Shown piece by piece: positions 54,724 to 63,376 of a DNA stretch of 64,000 nt. This DNA comes from Taklimakanibacter lacteus (GTDB lineage: Bacteria; Pseudomonadota; Alphaproteobacteria; Rhizobiales; Aestuariivirgaceae). A program made the translations under genes and the position numbers. The stretch spans positions 124,001 to 188,000 of the forward strand of contig QOZQ01000001.1 of assembly GCA_003576695.1 (NCBI GenBank), given 5' to 3'. Every line of letters starts with the position of its first letter. Position 1 is the stretch's first letter. The notes under the pieces were generated by a model, which was given only the letters and a program-made list of their open reading frames with translations, did no database searches and was not told the DNA's origin.

Positions 54724-56169
54724 ATGGGAATGTACGAGAAAGAAAAAGGGCTGTTCGACGCTTTCGTCGCCGGCAAGCTCTCGCGGCGCGAATTGCTCGC
54801 CACATCGGCCAAGCTCGGAATTTCGGCCGCCGCCGGCGGCATGCTGCTGACGGCCGCGCAATCGCGCGCCATGGCGGCGGATTTCGACTGGATGGCGCAT
54901 AAGGGCAAGAAGCTCAAGCTCCTGCTCAACAAGCATCCCTACGCGGATGCGATGATCGCCAATCTGCAGACCTTCAAGGACATGACCGGCATGGACGTCA
55001 CCTATGACGTCTTTCCGGAAGACGTCTATTTCGACAAGGTGACGGCGGCGCTGTCATCGGGATCGAGCGAATATGATGCCTTCATGACCGGCGCCTATAT
55101 GACCTGGACCTATGGCCCGGCCGGCTGGATCGCCGATCTCAACGAATATATCAAGGACCCGGCCAAGACGAACCCGACCTATAATTGGGACGACGTGCTG
55201 CCGGGCTTGCGCGCCTCGACGGCGTGGAACGGCGTGCCGGGCGGTGAGCTCGGCTCGGCCGATGCCAAGCAGTGGTGCATCCCGTGGGGCTATGAGCTCA
55301 ACAACCTCTCCTACAATGTGAAGATGTTCGAGAAGGCCGGCGTCCAGCCGCCGAAGAATCTCGACGAGCTGGTGGCCACGGCCGCGAAGCTCACCAAGGA
55401 TCTGGGCGGACCCTATGGCATCGGCGTGCGCGGCTCGCGCTCCTGGGCCTCGATCCATCCGGGCTTCCTGTCGGGCTATTCGAATTTCGGCCAGAAGGAC
55501 TTCACCGTCGCCGACGGAAAGCTCACCGCGGCGATGAACACCGCCGAATCGAAGGCGTTCCACAAGCAATGGGTGGGCATGATCCAGGAATCGGGACCGA
55601 AGAACTGGTCCACCTATACCTGGTACCAGGTCGGCACCGATCTCGGCGCCGGCGCCTCCGCCATGATCTTCGATGCCGACATTCTCGGCTATTTCATGAA
55701 TGGCGGCGACAACAAGGAGAAGGGTAATATCGGTTACGCGCCCTTTGCCGCCGACCCGAAGGCGAGTGCGCCCACGCCCAATGTGTGGATCTGGTCGCTC
55801 GCCCTGTCGAACTTCTCGAGCCAGAAGGACGCCGCCTGGTACTTCATGCAATGGGCGTCTTCCGTCGAGCATGACCTGTTCGGCGCCCGCAAGATGGACT
55901 TCGTCAATCCGGTCCGCGCCTCGGTGTGGAAGGATGAGGAATTCCGCAACCGGATCGACAAGTCCTATCCGGGTTATCTCAATCAGCACGATACGTCCGC
56001 GCCGGGGGCGAAGATCTACTTCACCGCGCAGCCGTTGTTCTTCGACCTCACTACCCAGTGGGCGGAGACACTCCAGAAGATGGTGGCCAAGGAAGTACCG
56101 GTCGATGAAGGCCTCGACCAGCTTGCCGCCAATGTCGACAAGCAGCTGAAGGAAGCCGGTCTCGGCTAG
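54724..56169 (+). CDS. Polyol/sugar ABC transporter substrate-binding protein (Tat-type)
   Basis: A 481-residue family 1 binding protein. The N-terminus has the twin-arginine SRRELLATSAKLG and a hydrophobic stretch ending near AMAADFD, indicating Tat export in folded form. GSSEYDAFMTGAYMTWTYGP and GVRGSRSWASIHPGFL are family patches. ATG 54724 follows GGAGG at 54716-54720. It delivers the substrate to the two permeases encoded after a 362-base gap. The gap is filled with repeats and begins with a strong hairpin. Confidence 0.9.
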   Translation: MGMYEKEKGLFDAFVAGKLSRRELLATSAKLGISAAAGGMLLTAAQSRAMAADFDWMAHKGKKLKLLLNKHPYADAMIANLQTFKDMTGMDVTYDVFPEDVYFDKVTAALSSGSSEYDAFMTGAYMTWTYGPAGWIADLNEYIKDPAKTNPTYNWDDVLPGLRASTAWNGVPGGELGSADAKQWCIPWGYELNNLSYNVKMFEKAGVQPPKNLDELVATAAKLTKDLGGPYGIGVRGSRSWASIHPGFLSGYSNFGQKDFTVADGKLTAAMNTAESKAFHKQWVGMIQESGPKNWSTYTWYQVGTDLGAGASAMIFDADILGYFMNGGDNKEKGNIGYAPFAADPKASAPTPNVWIWSLALSNFSSQKDAAWYFMQWASSVEHDLFGARKMDFVNPVRASVWKDEEFRNRIDKSYPGYLNQHDTSAPGAKIYFTAQPLFFDLTTQWAETLQKMVAKEVPVDEGLDQLAANVDKQLKEAGLG

Positions 56170-56188
56170 ACTTCGGACTGCTTCAACC

Positions 56189-56223
56189 GCGCAGCCCGGT
56201 TCGTCCTCCCGGCCGGGCTGCGC
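56189..56223 (+). terminator. Strong hairpin after the binding-protein gene
   Basis: GCGCAGCCCGG (56189-56199) and CCGGGCTGCGC (56213-56223) form an 11-base perfect stem with a 13-base loop, 19 bases after the stop codon. There is no U-run. As in the other importer operon (45977-46002), it is positioned to limit or stabilise transcripts between the binding protein and the permeases. Confidence 0.65.
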
Positions 56224-56239
56224 AACCTCTCATCATTGA

Positions 56240-56503
56240 TGATACCCTCGCCCCGCTTTAGCGGGGAGAGGGAAGGGGCCCGTCGCGCAGCGACGGGAAG
56301 GGTGAGGGGCTTTGTAGAGAGATACGAGTTGGAATTCAGAGTGCCGCAGCTTTCCTTTACCAGCGTTATTTCCTATTCTCGGGATCACGTCGTGCATACG
56401 CAATTTGGCGCTCAGCGCCTTATCCCGCCCGCTGGCCCCTCACCCTCCCATTGCTCCGCAATGGGTCCCTCCCTCTCCCCGCTGAAGCGGGGCGAGGGTA
56501 AGA
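56240..56503. repeat. Repeat-filled gap between binding protein and permease genes
   Basis: The 362-base gap 56170-56531 has no convincing gene. Two palindromic repeat clusters occur. One is at 56245-56312 (CCCTCGCCCCGC with GCGGGGAGAGGG, then GTCGCGCAGCGAC). The other is at about 56428-56503 (CCATTGCTCCGCAATGG, CCCTCTCCCCGC with GCGGGGCGAGGG). They are copies of the family at 1862, 4120, 6681 and 59449 in both orientations. Between them lies about 110 bases of AT-richer sequence. An open frame of 99 codons crosses the whole stretch but follows the repeats. Confidence 0.75.
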
Positions 56504-56531
56504 TGTCCGAACCAGAACGAGGGCCAGACCC

Positions 56532-57458
56532 ATGACCGCGGCAGCCGATCATATTCCTCGACCCAAGACATCGAGCCGGTTCATGCGCCGGGCGCTGCCC
56601 TATCTCTTGAGCCTGCCGGCGCTCCTCGTCTGCATCGGCATCCTCATCCCGTTCTTCACCGCCGTCTATTATTCGCTGCTGCGCTTCCGTCTCAACCTGC
56701 CGGCCCTCAAGGGCTTCATCTGGTTCGACAACTATATCAACTTCCTTTCCGATGCGGCCTTCTGGAACACGGTCAAGGTCTCGCTCGTCTATGCCGGGCT
56801 CACCGTCGGCGTCGAATTGCTGCTCGGCCTCGGCATTGCGCTCCTGCTGCAGAAGCCGACGCGCTTCAACAATATCGCCTCGATCCTGCTGCTGCTGCCG
56901 CTGATGACGGCACCGGCGCTCGCCGCCCTGATGTGGAAGCTGATGACCAATCCCAATTTCGGAATCCTCAGCTATTTCGTGAGCCTTCTGGGCTTCACCG
57001 ATTTCAAATGGGCATCCGATCCCTCGACCGCGCTCCTCACCGTGACGCTGGTCGATGTCTGGGTCTATACGCCCTTCATCATGATCCTGCTGCTGGCGGG
57101 CCTGCGCTCGCTGCCCAAGGCGCCGTTCGAGGCAGCAGCGCTCGACGGCGTGCCGCGCAGCTTCGTCTTCTTCCGCATCACGCTGCCGATGCTGCTGCCC
57201 TATATCATCACCGCCTCGCTGTTCCGCCTGCTCGATTCGATCCAGCAATTCGACATCGTCTATTCGATGACGCAAGGCGGGCCCGGCGACACGCTGATGG
57301 TGTTCCAGGTCCAGTCCTATCTCGAATTCTTCCAGTACACGAATGTCGGGCGCTCGGCCGCGCTCCTCATCATCCTGTGGGCGATCACCTATCTGCTCTC
57401 CAACATCTTCATCAAGCAGTGGCTCAAATTGCGCGAACGCGCCCATGGGGGAGCATAG
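56532..57458 (+). CDS. ABC transporter permease, MalF/UgpA type
   Basis: A 308-residue inner-membrane protein with six helices. FMRRALPYLLSLPALLVCIG is the first. The coupling loop is LPKAPFEAAALDGVPRSFVF, the EAA motif of sugar importers. It pairs with the next permease, whose gene starts three bases after its stop. The substrate is probably a polyol, judged from the kinase and dehydrogenases in the cluster. Confidence 0.92.
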   Translation: MTAAADHIPRPKTSSRFMRRALPYLLSLPALLVCIGILIPFFTAVYYSLLRFRLNLPALKGFIWFDNYINFLSDAAFWNTVKVSLVYAGLTVGVELLLGLGIALLLQKPTRFNNIASILLLLPLMTAPALAALMWKLMTNPNFGILSYFVSLLGFTDFKWASDPSTALLTVTLVDVWVYTPFIMILLLAGLRSLPKAPFEAAALDGVPRSFVFFRITLPMLLPYIITASLFRLLDSIQQFDIVYSMTQGGPGDTLMVFQVQSYLEFFQYTNVGRSAALLIILWAITYLLSNIFIKQWLKLRERAHGGA

Positions 57459-57461
57459 GCC

Positions 57462-58319
57462 ATGGATCACACATCGACCTTCGAACGGATCGTCCGCGGC
57501 ATCCTCATCGGCCTCGTCCTCGTCTTCTTCCTGTTCCCGATCTTCTGGATCGTGCTGATGTCGTTCCAGACCAATGAGACGATCCTGCGCATCCCGCCCA
57601 GCATCGTCTTCGAGCCCACCCTGTCGAACTACTCGGCGCTCATCACCGGCCGGCTCGAGACAACTGCCGGCAATCTCGACATCGCCTTCATGAAGAACCT
57701 GGGCAACAGCGTCTTCCTCTCGGTCGCTTCGGTTCTCGTCTCGCTGGCCCTCGGCATTCCGGCAGCCTATGCCTTCGCGCGCTTCCGCTTCCGGCTCGGC
57801 GAGGACATCGCCTTCACGCTGCTGTCCTTCCGCTTCGCGCCGCCGCTGCTGGTGCTCCTGCCGCTCAGCCTCTATTTCAAGCAGCTCGGCCTCACCAACA
57901 CCTATATCGGGCTGATCTGGGTCTATCAGCTCATCTGCCTGCCGCTCATTTTGTGGATCGTGCGCGGCTATTTCGAGGATATCAGCCCCGATATCGAGCA
58001 TGCCTATCGCATTGCCGGCAACAGCTGGTGGCAGACCTTCCGCAAGATCGCGGTGCCGCTCGCCATGCCGGGCATCGCGGCGGCGGGCCTCCTGGCCTTC
58101 ATCTTCGCCTGGAACAACTTCATCTTCGCGCTCATCCTGGCTTCCGCCGACAAGCAGCCGGTGACCGTGGGGGCGCTCGCCTTCGTCACCGCATCGGGCA
58201 TCCAGTATGGCCAGATCGCCGCCGCTATCGTGCTGTCGATCGCGCCGACTTTGGCGCTCGCCCTCTATGCCCAGCGCTACCTGGTCGAGGGCCTGTCGCT
58301 CGGCGCGGTGAAGGGTTGA
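57462..58319 (+). CDS. ABC transporter permease, MalG/UgpE type
   Basis: A 285-residue inner-membrane protein with six helices. The first is ILIGLVLVFFLFPIFWIVLM. The EAA-type coupling segment is DIEHAYRIAGNSWWQTFRKI, and the C-terminus LVEGLSLGAVKG is typical of MalG-type permeases. The next gene starts two bases after its stop. It completes the membrane channel with the preceding protein. Confidence 0.92.
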   Translation: MDHTSTFERIVRGILIGLVLVFFLFPIFWIVLMSFQTNETILRIPPSIVFEPTLSNYSALITGRLETTAGNLDIAFMKNLGNSVFLSVASVLVSLALGIPAAYAFARFRFRLGEDIAFTLLSFRFAPPLLVLLPLSLYFKQLGLTNTYIGLIWVYQLICLPLILWIVRGYFEDISPDIEHAYRIAGNSWWQTFRKIAVPLAMPGIAAAGLLAFIFAWNNFIFALILASADKQPVTVGALAFVTASGIQYGQIAAAIVLSIAPTLALALYAQRYLVEGLSLGAVKG

Positions 58320-58321
58320 TC

Positions 58322-59413
58322 ATGCCGCATCATCTCGAACTCGCCGCCGTTTCCAAATCCTTCAAGGCCAACAAGGTCCTCGAGGACATCTCGCTCACCG
58401 CCGATGCGGGCGAGATCGTCGTCATCTTCGGGCCGTCCGGCACCGGCAAGACCGTGCTGCTCCGGCTCATTGCCGGCGTCGAGGAACCGACGACGGGCAA
58501 GATCAGCATCGACGATCAGGACATGGCGGATGTGGCGCCCGAGCACCGCGATGTCGGCATGGCGTTCCAGAATTTCGCGCTGTTCCCGCATCTCAATGCC
58601 TTCGAGAACATCGCCAGCCCCTTGCGGGCCCGTGCCCAGGGCGATGCCCAGGTCAAGGACGGGGTGGCGCGCGTCGCCAGGCTGCTCAAGATCGACCATG
58701 TGCTGGGCCACGCGCCCCGGCAATTGTCGAACGGCCAGAAGCAGCGCACCGCGCTCGCCCGCGCCCTTGCCTCATCGCCCAAGCTGCTGCTGCTCGATGA
58801 CCCCTTGCGCAATGTGGACGCGAAACTGCGTTTCGAGATGCGGCTCGAATTGCCGCGGCTGCTGCGGCAGGCGAAATCGACCGTCCTTTATGTGACGCAG
58901 GATTACAAGGAAGCCATGGCGCTGGCCGACCGCATCGCCGTCCTGGCCCAGGGCAGGTTCGTCCAGGTGGCGAGCCCCGAGGAGATCTATCGCAAGCCGG
59001 CGACGGTCGGCGTGGCGCGGCTGTTCGGCGATCCGACGATCAACCTGGCGGAAACCACGGTCGGTCCCGATGGCGCAATCGATTTTGCGGGAGAGAAAGT
59101 GGCAATCGACAAATCCTATGCGGCGCTGGCGGGGCGGCCTGTGACCTTCGGAGTCCGGCCGGAAGCGGTCGAGATGACGAAGGACAAGGGCACTGGCCTC
59201 AAGGCGCAAGTGATGGCGGTGACGCCGCTCAATGAGCGCACCGTGCTCCTGCTGCAGACATCGTCTGGCGCCGAGCTTCTGGCCTCGCTGCCGTCGTCAT
59301 CGGCCCAGATACCCAGGGCCGAGAGCGAGGTGAGGATCACCTTCAACGCCCGGGGAACCCATCTGTTCGACCGCGATACAGGTGCGACGCTTGGGCAGGG
59401 TAGTCGCCCATGA
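58322..59413 (+). CDS. ABC ATPase 1 of the polyol importer, catalytically altered
   Basis: A 363-residue MalK/UgpC-like ATPase. Walker A is intact (FGPSGTGKT, residues 36-44) as is the Q-loop (MAFQNFALFPH). The signature is LSNGQ (135-139). After Walker B the catalytic glutamate is aspartate (LLLLDDP, D160) and the H-loop histidine is glutamine (VTQD, Q193). The C-terminal MOBE/TOBE domain (about 235-355) is present. With two catalytic positions changed it is probably a weak ATPase that pairs with the second, complete one encoded after a 238-base repeat-bearing gap. GlpS/GlpT-type rhizobial importers also use two ATPases. Confidence 0.88.
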   Translation: MPHHLELAAVSKSFKANKVLEDISLTADAGEIVVIFGPSGTGKTVLLRLIAGVEEPTTGKISIDDQDMADVAPEHRDVGMAFQNFALFPHLNAFENIASPLRARAQGDAQVKDGVARVARLLKIDHVLGHAPRQLSNGQKQRTALARALASSPKLLLLDDPLRNVDAKLRFEMRLELPRLLRQAKSTVLYVTQDYKEAMALADRIAVLAQGRFVQVASPEEIYRKPATVGVARLFGDPTINLAETTVGPDGAIDFAGEKVAIDKSYAALAGRPVTFGVRPEAVEMTKDKGTGLKAQVMAVTPLNERTVLLLQTSSGAELLASLPSSSAQIPRAESEVRITFNARGTHLFDRDTGATLGQGSRP

Positions 59414-59448
59414 GAGTGCACGAAATTTGTGAGCTGTTCATACTATTC

Positions 59449-59606
59449 CCCCTCTCCCGTCCGGAGGATGGGAGAGGGTGCCCGATAGGGCGGGTGAGGG
59501 CTCTTTATCTGCCAAGCGGAAAGTTTTTCATGTTCGTGCGTGCGTTGAGAAAGAGCCCTCATCCGGCCTTCGGCCACCTTCTCCCACGCTGCGCGCGGGA
59601 GAAGGG
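59449..59606. repeat. Two palindromic repeats between the ATPase genes
   Basis: CCCTCTCCC (59450-59458) pairs with GGGAGAGGG (59470-59478), and CCTTCTCCC (59578-59586) pairs with GGGAGAAGG (59598-59606). Conserved flanks GCCCGATAGGGCGGGTGAGG and GAGCCCTCATCCGGCCTTCG match the dispersed family. The 238-base gap 59414-59651 holds no gene. GGGAGG at 59638-59643 serves the next start. Confidence 0.75.
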
Positions 59607-59651
59607 GAATCTTGGTAAGCGCCCTGCGGCGCTCGCGGGAGGGCGCGCCTG

Positions 59652-60773
59652 ATGTCGTCCGAGCTCGTTCTGAAGGATGTCGACAAGATCTATGGCGCCG
59701 GCGCCATTCATGCCGTCAAGGATCTGAGCTTCACCGTCAAGCCCGGCGAGATCACCGCATTGCTCGGCTCTTCCGGCTGCGGCAAGACCTCGACCCTGCG
59801 CATGATCGCCGGCTTCGAGACGCTCACCAACGGCTCGATCACGCTCGATGGCAGGCCCATCCACGCGCTGCCGCCGGCGCAGCGCAACGTCGCCATGGCC
59901 TTCGAGACCTATTCACTCTATCCGCCGCTCACCATCGGCGAAAACATCTCCTTCGCGCTCAAGGCGCAGAAGCTCGGTCAGGCCGATGTCGGCAAGCGGG
60001 TCAGGGACATGGCCGAAATGCTCGAGATCGGCGATGTGCTGCACAAATACCCAAGCTCGGTGTCGGGCGGCCAGCAGCAGCGCGCCAGCCTCGGCCGCGC
60101 CCTGGTGCGCCCCGCCGGCCTCTATCTCCTCGATGAGCCGATGGGCCAGCTCGAGCCGCAACTGCGCGCGGTGCTGCGCGGCCGCATCAAGCATTATCTG
60201 CGCGAGCATAAATGCACGACGATCCTGGTGACGCACGACCAGACCGAGGCCAATGCGCTCGCCGACCGCATCGCGGTCATGGAAGGGGGTGTGCTGCAGC
60301 AATATGCGACGCCGGCCGAATTGAAGGCGCGGCCAGCCAATCTCTTCGTCGGGACGTTCATCGGCGAGCCGCCCATGAACGTGTTCCCGGTCGAGGTGAG
60401 GGACGATGGCAAGACGGTCAATTTCACCATCACCGGCAGCGATGGGCAGAGCCTCGCCTATGCGGCCGCAGACCTGCCGCAGGCCGTGCGAACGCGCCTG
60501 CAGAGCGAGACGGCGCTCATGCTGGGCGTGCGCCCGCATGCGGTGCATATCGGCAGAAGCGGCCTCAAGGCGCGCGTCGTCACCTGCCAGTGGCTGGGCG
60601 ACCAGACCCATATCGCCACCGAAATCGCCGGGCGCACGGTCGTCTCGGTGTCGCATGAGCAGATCACCGCCAAACCAGGCGAGACGATCGCGCTCGGCAT
60701 CGCGCCCCATGATCTTCATGTCTTCGCGGCGGGCACCGGTGCCGCCATTGCGCATGGGGCCGAGCTCGTATGA
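59652..60773 (+). CDS. ABC ATPase 2 of the polyol importer
   Basis: A 373-residue ATPase of the MalK/UgpC group. Walker A GSSGCGKT (39-46), signature VSGGQQQR (137-144), Walker B LLDEP with the catalytic E162, and H-loop VTHD (H195) are intact. Its Q-loop glutamine is glutamate (MAFETYSLYPP, E85) and the D-loop reads GQLEPQL in place of SNLDAKL. The defects differ from those of ATPase 1, so a heterodimer would have one competent composite site. The kinase gene starts within its stop (ATGA). Confidence 0.88.
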   Translation: MSSELVLKDVDKIYGAGAIHAVKDLSFTVKPGEITALLGSSGCGKTSTLRMIAGFETLTNGSITLDGRPIHALPPAQRNVAMAFETYSLYPPLTIGENISFALKAQKLGQADVGKRVRDMAEMLEIGDVLHKYPSSVSGGQQQRASLGRALVRPAGLYLLDEPMGQLEPQLRAVLRGRIKHYLREHKCTTILVTHDQTEANALADRIAVMEGGVLQQYATPAELKARPANLFVGTFIGEPPMNVFPVEVRDDGKTVNFTITGSDGQSLAYAAADLPQAVRTRLQSETALMLGVRPHAVHIGRSGLKARVVTCQWLGDQTHIATEIAGRTVVSVSHEQITAKPGETIALGIAPHDLHVFAAGTGAAIAHGAELV

Positions 60774-62335
60774 GCGCCGACATCATCATCGGCATCGATG
60801 CCGGCACGTCGGTGATCAAATCGGTCGCCTTCTCGGCAGCCGGTGAGCAGCTCGCCGTGGCCGCGATCCCCAATTCCTATGTCACGCTGCCCAATGGCGG
60901 AGTCGAGCAGGACATGGCGCGCACCTGGCGAGATGCCGCGCAGACGCTGAAGGACCTTGCCCAAAAGATCGACAACCTGAACAGCCGTGTCATTGCGATC
61001 GCCGTCACCGGGCAGGGCGATGGCATGTGGCTGATCGATGAGAAGGGCGAGCCCGCGGCACCGGCCTGGCTGTGGCTCGATTCGCGGGCGGCTTCGATCG
61101 CGGAAGACTTCACCCGCGCCTCCGGCTATGCGGCGCATTATGAGCGCACCGGCTCGGGCGTGAATGCCTGTCAGCAGAATGTCCAGCTTGCCTGGCTCAA
61201 GCGCCATGCGCCCGAAATTCTGGCCCGGGCGCAGTCGGCGCATCACTGCAAGGACTGGCTCTATTTCAAGCTGACGGGCGAGCGCGCCTGTGATCCTTCG
61301 GAAGCCAATTTCACATTCGGCAATTACCGCAACCGTGCCTATGCCCCTCAAATCCTTGATGAACTTGGCGTTCCGGAAGCGAAACGACTTCTTCCTCCCA
61401 TCGTCGAAGGCACCGAGCAGTCGCATGGCTTGAGCCTCGCGGCGGCGACCGCCACCGGGCTTGCCGCCGGCACGCCCGTCATCCTTGGTTATGTCGATGT
61501 CGTCTGCACGGCGCTGGGGGGCGGGCTGTTCGACCGCGAGGGCCGGGTCGGCTGCTCGATCGCGGGCTCGACCGGCATGCATATGCGGCTCGCGCCCTCA
61601 GCCGACCAGGTGCGTCTCAATGCCGAACGCACCGGCTACACGATGGCCTTCCCGGTGCCCGGCATGCTGGCGCAGATGCAGTCCAACATGGCTTCGACCC
61701 TCAATATCGACTGGCTCCTCGATCTCGCCCGCGATGTGCTGAAAGCCCATGGGGTCGAGCGCAACCGCAAGGATCTGCTCGCCGGTCTCGACGACCAGGT
61801 CCTGGAGCGCCCGTCGGGCAGACTTCTCTATCATCCCTATATCTCACAGGCTGGCGAGCGCGGTCCGTTCCTCGATGCGGGAGCCAGGGCGCAATTCACC
61901 GGTCTCGATGCCTCCATGGGCTTTGCCGATCTGATGCGTGCGGTGTTCGAAGGCCTCGCTCTCGCGGCGCGCGATTGCTACGCGGCCATGGGTCCGCTGC
62001 CGAGGGATCTGAGACTCACCGGCGGCGCCGCCCGCTCCAAGGCGCTCAGGCTGTTGTTCGCCAGCGCCCTCGATGCGCCGGTGCGCAGCGTTCAGCGCGA
62101 AGAGGCGGGTGCCGCAGGTGCTGCCATGATGGCCGCCGTCCAGCAGAAGATATATCCGAACATGGCGGATTGCGCGGCCCGGTGGGTCGACCCGGCGCTC
62201 GGACCGGAAACCAGACCCGATGCGGCACTCGTGCAAATGTTCGACACGATGTTCCCCATCTACAAGGAAACGCGCACAGGGATGCGTCCCGTCTGGCGTG
62301 CGTTGCAGACTTCAAGGCAAAATCCTCATGCGTAA
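60770..62335 (+). CDS. eryA: FGGY-family polyol kinase, erythritol kinase (EryA)-like
   Basis: A 521-residue sugar kinase. The N-terminal phosphate loop is IIIGIDAGTSVIKSVAFSAA. The central patches CKDWLYFKLTGERACDPSEA and GNYRNRAYAPQ, and TGQGDGMWLIDE, resemble Brucella EryA as I remember it. The C-terminal adenosine motif is LTGGAARSKALRLLFAS. It phosphorylates the imported polyol with ATP in the cytoplasm. The locus also has a SorC-type regulator and a GlpD/EryB-type dehydrogenase, as expected for erythritol. Other four- or five-carbon polyols are not excluded. Confidence 0.78.
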   Translation: MSADIIIGIDAGTSVIKSVAFSAAGEQLAVAAIPNSYVTLPNGGVEQDMARTWRDAAQTLKDLAQKIDNLNSRVIAIAVTGQGDGMWLIDEKGEPAAPAWLWLDSRAASIAEDFTRASGYAAHYERTGSGVNACQQNVQLAWLKRHAPEILARAQSAHHCKDWLYFKLTGERACDPSEANFTFGNYRNRAYAPQILDELGVPEAKRLLPPIVEGTEQSHGLSLAAATATGLAAGTPVILGYVDVVCTALGGGLFDREGRVGCSIAGSTGMHMRLAPSADQVRLNAERTGYTMAFPVPGMLAQMQSNMASTLNIDWLLDLARDVLKAHGVERNRKDLLAGLDDQVLERPSGRLLYHPYISQAGERGPFLDAGARAQFTGLDASMGFADLMRAVFEGLALAARDCYAAMGPLPRDLRLTGGAARSKALRLLFASALDAPVRSVQREEAGAAGAAMMAAVQQKIYPNMADCAARWVDPALGPETRPDAALVQMFDTMFPIYKETRTGMRPVWRALQTSRQNPHA

Positions 62336-63368
62336 GCTTGTCATCATCGGCGATCATTTCATGCGCTCGGACATGTTCGAGACGGCGATCCGGCAGAAAT
62401 GCCCCAAGGCTCCGCTCGACATCGTCCGCCATGATCTCGACTGGCCCGACAGGCCGATGGAGCATGGCTATGCCCAGGCCGGCATGGCGGGGCTCAAGGA
62501 ATATATGGGCAGCGAGGACGAGACGGCGGCGCTGATCGACGGCGCCGAGATCCTCGTCACGCAGCTCGCACCCTTGTCGGCGTCGATCATGGATCGCTGT
62601 CCGTCGCTCAAATTCGTCGCCGTGTCGCGCGGCGGTCCGGTCAATATCGACATGGAGGCCGCCCGCCGGCGCGGCGTCACCGTCGTCAACACGCCGGGCC
62701 GCAATGCGGCCGCGGTCGCTGAGTTCACCATCGGCGCCATACTTGCCGAGACGCGGCTCATCACCCGCGGCCATGACGCGCTGCGGCGCGGCATCTGGCG
62801 CGGCGATCTCTATCGCGCCGATCGCACCGGCGAAGAGCTCTCCGAGATGACGGTCGGCGTCATCGGCTATGGCCAAGTGGGCACGCGGGTGGTGCGCCTG
62901 CTCAAGGTCTTCGGCTGCCGCATCCTGGTCGCCGATCCCTATGTCCAGCTTTCCGCCACCGACCTCGCCGACGGCGTCGAGCAGGTCTCGCTCGAAACGC
63001 TGCTGGCCCAGTCCGATGTGGTGTCGCTGCATCCGCGCGTGACCAAGGAAACCGAGAAGCTCATCAATGCCGAAACCCTGGCGCAGATGAAGCCGACCGC
63101 CATCCTGGTCAATACGGCGCGCGGCCCCCTGGTCGACTATGACGCGCTCTATGACGCGCTCGCCAGTCACCGCATCAAGGGCGCCATGCTCGAGACTTTC
63201 GGGATCGAGCCGGTTCCCGCCGACTGGCCGCTACTCAAGCTCGAGAATGTGACCTTGACGCCCCATATCGCCGGTGCGTCGGTCAGGACCGTCACCTATG
63301 CGGCGGGCCTCGCGGCGGAAGAGGTCCGGCGCTATCTCGTGGGCGAGCCGCCCGTCAATCGGTGTTGA
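62328..63368 (+). CDS. D-isomer-specific 2-hydroxyacid dehydrogenase
   Basis: A 346-residue NAD-dependent dehydrogenase. The dinucleotide motif is MTVGVIGYGQVGTRVVRLLK (about residues 181-200). The catalytic trio is the Arg in NTARGPLVD, a Glu in the segment LETFGIEP and the His in LTPHIAGAS. The N-terminal 55 residues are longer than in typical family members and contain a GDHFMRSDMFETAI segment. Its start overlaps the kinase stop by eight bases. Such an enzyme is not part of the known erythritol route, so its task here is open. Confidence 0.85.
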   Translation: MRKLVIIGDHFMRSDMFETAIRQKCPKAPLDIVRHDLDWPDRPMEHGYAQAGMAGLKEYMGSEDETAALIDGAEILVTQLAPLSASIMDRCPSLKFVAVSRGGPVNIDMEAARRRGVTVVNTPGRNAAAVAEFTIGAILAETRLITRGHDALRRGIWRGDLYRADRTGEELSEMTVGVIGYGQVGTRVVRLLKVFGCRILVADPYVQLSATDLADGVEQVSLETLLAQSDVVSLHPRVTKETEKLINAETLAQMKPTAILVNTARGPLVDYDALYDALASHRIKGAMLETFGIEPVPADWPLLKLENVTLTPHIAGASVRTVTYAAGLAAEEVRRYLVGEPPVNRC

Positions 63369-63376
63369 GCCCCACG

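Noticed and set aside
56236-56535. 99-codon plus-strand open frame between binding protein and permease
   Set aside because: It consists largely of palindromic repeat sequence and has no ribosome binding site or family resemblance.
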